Of a DNA stretch of 64,000 nt, positions 60,762 through 64,000 are shown piece after piece. Below the pieces are notes generated by a model. That model was not told the DNA's origin and searched no databases. It was given only the letters and a program-made list of their open reading frames with translations. The first letter of the stretch is position 1. Each line of letters opens with the position of its first letter. A program made the translations under genes and the position numbers. The DNA is from Candidatus Poseidoniales archaeon (GTDB lineage: Archaea; Thermoplasmatota; Poseidoniia; Poseidoniales; Poseidoniaceae): the NCBI GenBank assembly GCA_009887095.1, contig QXYC01000011.1, positions 1 through 64,000 of the forward strand. The letters run 5' to 3'.

Positions 60762-63700
60762 TCATCGAGCAGGGACCTTCGTGAGTCCTGAGATTTCTTG
60801 ACCCATTCGCTCCAATGCCTGTTGCGCAGCAACTTGGTGCTGTGATCCAAGTTCTTCACGGCTGTATCGGGCTTGCTCAAACATGTTATCCAATGCGACG
60901 AGAGCGTCTTCGGAAATTTGTGGCATGGCCTGGCGAATCGCCATTTCGAATTCACGTACTGTTTCGAAGTCTCGGCGCAAGAACCCGTGTTGCTGGAAAG
61001 CAGTGCACAGGTTCTGGTAGCATGTGAAGATTGATTCACGGATTGAATCGCCTGCAGCGAGTAATTCAGCGGTGTAAGCAAAGATTTCAGCAGCTTCTTC
61101 GAGCAATTCCTGACTCTTGCGTCGGTAAAGCACTGTACCTGCAGCAGCACCCGCTGCAATGAGGAGTGCCAAAACATAGACCCACATTGGAACTGGTTCT
61201 GAAATTTCGTTGTAACTGTAGTTCGGTGCCCACGGAGCGTCAGCGGACTTTGCATCGAAGGCCAACTTGCTCTGATCCGAGAGCCGCGGGTCATCGATGA
61301 TGATTTCGAGGTACACTTCGCCCCATACATTCGAGCGACCGTATGGTGGATCGGAATTGAATTCGAAGGATGCAATTCCATTCTCATCGGTCAGCGGTTG
61401 AATTGGCGTCGAAAGTTGTGAGCCGTTCGCATTGTAGAGGTAAACGGTGACCTTGATGTCCGCAATGCCTTCGTTTGTGTCCAGGGCCGTGATCACGATG
61501 TTTCCGCCAATGTCTTCTTGCTTGTCTTCAACAACGGTGTTGAATGAAGGCACAATGTCGGCATTTACCTTGACGTAGATGAGGTGGCTTTCAGATGCAC
61601 CGTTCAGATACAGCGCATCGTTGCGGGGTGCGTCGATGTGGAGGTATTGGCCACCGGCATTCATCCAAGCAGGCGCAACACCGTTCATCGAGAAGTTTCC
61701 GTTGTTCCAAGCAACCTGAATGTTCTCAAGGCAACGAGCACCTTCGCGGTTTGAGATACAATCCGATCCGTTTCCAAGGTACAGAGTGAGGTTGTTGAAG
61801 ACTTCACCTTGGCCACCGACTTCGGAGACTGAACCCGTGAGAACGATTGGCGAGAACACGTCATCGCTTCGGACGACAATGTTGGAAGAGGTCCCATCGA
61901 TGGTGATGATGGTGTTCGACCATACGAGCGCAGTCGCACTTGTGGAGGCTTCAAGGTGAGCGCTGGTTCCAGTAAAGGCAGCAGTGAATGTGTGTTCACC
62001 ACGGGCAAGTTCCATGGTTGCAGGAACGATGACCGACCATGAACCATCAGCAAGCGTCACCGTGCTTGCGACCTCGACGTCATCCAGTCGAACGCTGATC
62101 AGCATCGAAGGAAGTCCGTCGTTGTTGACCGTGTCGATGTCGAACAAGCGTCCCGAGAGCGACCATGTGTCGCCACGGGTTGCATCTCGCCCATCGTCGA
62201 AGACGAGCGTAATATCGGAGCGGTGTGCCAAGAAGAAGGTCGTGTTACCCGCATTGGATCTGTAGAAGCCTTGAGCTTCAGCGCGAGCCTCAAGCGTGTG
62301 ATTGCCGAACGAGAAGATATCTGGAACGTTCCAGTCAAACGAGAAGTCGCCATTGGCGTCGGTGATCACACTTGCCAAGAGAATACCTTCAACCGTCAGG
62401 TCAACCACATGCCCTTCGATGCCCAACAACTGGTTGTCAACAACTGAACCGGAGATGGTGATGTTCTCAGCCACTGCGACTGGGCTTTCCATGTCGACGG
62501 TTACTTGCACCGGACTGTAAACAGTCCATGTACCACTTGCAGCGCTTGGGAGGTAGAACGTTGTGCCAATGAACCTGGTTTCAAGGAGCAAGGCACCGAG
62601 CTCTGCACCAGATGGAACTGGGTAGATCGCCGTGAATGTGCCGTTTTCATCGGTCGTGACGTTGGTCATCCATTCGCCACCAAGCCAAACTTCAACCGTC
62701 AGACCAGGGAGTGGAGCGTCGACCAAATCGAGCAAGCGACCTTGGATGGTCATCGTCTCTTCTCGGTTCACTTCGCCGCCGGGCGTTAGAAGGAGAATCT
62801 TCGTTGGAACGCTGACATTGAATTCAACCTGATCGTTGCTTGGCATGTAGTACTCTGGGTTGATCAAATCACCAACACCGACTGGGTCGACCCAATCTCG
62901 GCCGCCAAGGAAGCGGACCTCGATCATGTGGGCGCCAGCGCTTGTATCATCAGGGAGTGTCCATCCAATTGTGAAGGCCCCTGTTTGTGCATCGGTTTCG
63001 ATGCTGGAAACTGGAACTCCATCCACGAGGAGGTGGACAATCGCAACCGAGGGCACGCCATTCACCATGAGGGGCAAGCCAAGGTCATCCATCAGAGTTC
63101 CATTGACCACAAAGGCATCACCTGCAGTGAGGGTGGATGGCGCTTCAGCAATGGTCAGGTTTGTTTGACCAAGGACCACAAATTGTGTGGTTGCGTTCGA
63201 ACCAACCAATCCTGTTGAGCCTGGGGTGCCTGCGAACTCAACAAAGAGGTCAGCAGGTCCAACGCTTAGGTTCTCAGGCACCGCAATGATACCAGCGGCT
63301 GTACCGTTTGCAAACGTCGTGAAGGTTGAGAGCGCAAAGCCAGGCAAGCCCACCAAGACTTGTTGATTTCCAACAGCGGTGTCTGTGTTGTCGCGCAAGA
63401 GAATCTGGAACGAGACATTGTTCCCTCGCTCTGTTCGGTCGTTTAATGAAGGTGCACCAAGGCCGTCGAGGGCTGGTTTGATGAACACCAATGTTGTGAA
63501 ACCTCGACTGTCAAAAGTTTCGTTTGCTTCTGAACCGAGGTAATAATTCACAGCAGGGATGAACGAGGCTTCAATGGTGTTGTTACCCGCAGGGAAGGCA
63601 GCACCGAGCGAGATTGTAGCGTTCCAAATACCGCCGGCTTGAACCGTTCCTCCGTTGACAGTGAAACCAACTGGCTGGCCATTAATGGCAAACAGAATGT

Positions 63701-64000
63701 TGGCTGGCAACAGACTACCGTCCCTAAGTTCGAGGCCTGATCCGTTATCACTTTGCACTGTTCCACTGACGTCGAACGAGGTGCCAGCAACCGGATTAGC
63801 GGCAATCGCATCAACCACCAAAATCGTCGTTGAACGTACGGTGATCGAGGAGAGGTTAACATTGGTTGCTAAGAGGTCCACGCTTCCGTTGAACACCAGT
63901 GTGACGGTGATCAGTCCAAGTGGGTGGCTTGTAGGAATCAGGTAACTGAAGTTGGAAAAGCCTGACCCGTCCGTTTGTGTACCTGGCAACCAAGTTTCAT
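60762..64000 (-). CDS. Giant surface protein with Ig-like repeats and DUF4129-like cytoplasmic domain (5' partial)
   Basis: The frame runs off the right edge, so the signal peptide is missing. About 930 visible residues form repeated Ig-like modules, often with the phrase pattern TITGSVVDNQLLGIEGH or FDVSGTVQSDNG (rules for 'default plus new' beta sandwiches as in invasin/BIg-type domains). A membrane helix (WVYVLALLIAAGAAAGTVLY) follows. The last 125 residues resemble DUF4129, with SIRESIFTCYQNLCTAFQQHG, ETVREFEMAIRQAMP and ALDNMFEQARYS. DUF4129 tails often occur on transglutaminase-like membrane proteins, but no such domain is seen here. It is probably a long adhesion or S-layer-associated protein. 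Confidence 0.78.
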   Translation of the reverse strand, partial: ETWLPGTQTDGSGFSNFSYLIPTSHPLGLITVTLVFNGSVDLLATNVNLSSITVRSTTILVVDAIAANPVAGTSFDVSGTVQSDNGSGLELRDGSLLPANILFAINGQPVGFTVNGGTVQAGGIWNATISLGAAFPAGNNTIEASFIPAVNYYLGSEANETFDSRGFTTLVFIKPALDGLGAPSLNDRTERGNNVSFQILLRDNTDTAVGNQQVLVGLPGFALSTFTTFANGTAAGIIAVPENLSVGPADLFVEFAGTPGSTGLVGSNATTQFVVLGQTNLTIAEAPSTLTAGDAFVVNGTLMDDLGLPLMVNGVPSVAIVHLLVDGVPVSSIETDAQTGAFTIGWTLPDDTSAGAHMIEVRFLGGRDWVDPVGVGDLINPEYYMPSNDQVEFNVSVPTKILLLTPGGEVNREETMTIQGRLLDLVDAPLPGLTVEVWLGGEWMTNVTTDENGTFTAIYPVPSGAELGALLLETRFIGTTFYLPSAASGTWTVYSPVQVTVDMESPVAVAENITISGSVVDNQLLGIEGHVVDLTVEGILLASVITDANGDFSFDWNVPDIFSFGNHTLEARAEAQGFYRSNAGNTTFFLAHRSDITLVFDDGRDATRGDTWSLSGRLFDIDTVNNDGLPSMLISVRLDDVEVASTVTLADGSWSVIVPATMELARGEHTFTAAFTGTSAHLEASTSATALVWSNTIITIDGTSSNIVVRSDDVFSPIVLTGSVSEVGGQGEVFNNLTLYLGNGSDCISNREGARCLENIQVAWNNGNFSMNGVAPAWMNAGGQYLHIDAPRNDALYLNGASESHLIYVKVNADIVPSFNTVVEDKQEDIGGNIVITALDTNEGIADIKVTVYLYNANGSQLSTPIQPLTDENGIASFEFNSDPPYGRSNVWGEVYLEIIIDDPRLSDQSKLAFDAKSADAPWAPNYSYNEISEPVPMWVYVLALLIAAGAAAGTVLYRRKSQELLEEAAEIFAYTAELLAAGDSIRESIFTCYQNLCTAFQQHGFLRRDFETVREFEMAIRQAMPQISEDALVALDNMFEQARYSREELGSQHQVAAQQALERMGQEISGLTKVPAR

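Overview
The window looks like a stretch of chromosome from a planktonic euryarchaeon, most likely Marine Group II (Candidatus Poseidoniales) or a close Thermoplasmatota relative. This is inferred from gene content, not from a search. Archaeal marks are an RNA polymerase operon rpoH-rpoB-rpoA'-rpoA''-rpl30e with a split A subunit and an unsplit B subunit, PurP-type IMP synthesis, TATA-box promoters, and an FtsZ-family gene. Lineage-like marks are very large secreted proteins with thrombospondin-type-3 calcium repeats, a bacterial-type glutamate dehydrogenase and a methylmalonyl-CoA module. Genes are densely packed, often with 1-4 bp overlaps, and many starts have a clear GGAGG-like Shine-Dalgarno sequence. 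No insertion sequence, CRISPR array, rRNA gene or prophage was seen.

Layout. 2-916: end of a helix-hairpin-helix repeat protein. 934-8815 (minus): LysE-type exporter, small protein, sugar nucleotidyltransferase, coiled-coil protein, membrane protein, DtxR-type regulator, and a surface protein with cytoplasmic zinc ribbons. 8908-15091 (plus): coiled-coil protein, a eukaryote-like terminal nucleotidyltransferase, GNAT, Roadblock, a second coiled-coil protein and purP. 15122-19127 (minus): TspO and a giant surface protein. 19209-28694 (minus): L30e, the RNA polymerase operon and tRNA-Lys. 28901-34000: a HemK-like/biotin ligase fusion, membrane proteins, an FtsZ homologue and a TPR protein. 34217-40053 (plus): a Rieske/cytochrome b operon whose last gene fuses cytochrome b to an HdrD-like iron-sulfur protein. 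40155-46156: an SDR, membrane and surface proteins. 46239-49932: biotin-dependent acyl-CoA carboxylase genes (minus) divergent from methylmalonyl-CoA mutase small subunit and MeaB (plus). 49925-55109 (plus): polyprenol kinase-like, small membrane protein, asnB, gshA, membrane protein, ferredoxin, membrane protein. 55234-57147 (minus): gdhA and a TerB-like protein. 57385-60740 (plus): RHH regulator, a hairpin-rich region, an XPD/DinG helicase and an Hsp20-like protein. 60762-64000 (minus): a giant surface protein running off the edge.

How the genes fit together. The biotin ligase fusion could charge the carrier protein that serves the acyl-CoA carboxylase. Carboxylase, mutase small subunit and MeaB form a propionyl-CoA to succinyl-CoA route, but the biotin carboxylase and the large mutase subunit are not here. 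The Rieske/cytochrome b operon would link the quinone pool to a cytosolic CCG-type iron-sulfur module. GDH, AsnB and GshA all use glutamate or glutamine.

The strongest candidates for something new are: (1) a Cid1/TUTase-like nucleotidyltransferase with the uridine-selecting histidine, set among coiled-coil genes; (2) the cytochrome b-HdrD fusion; (3) one N-terminal module shared by RNA polymerase subunits A'' and H; (4) the HemK-biotin ligase fusion.
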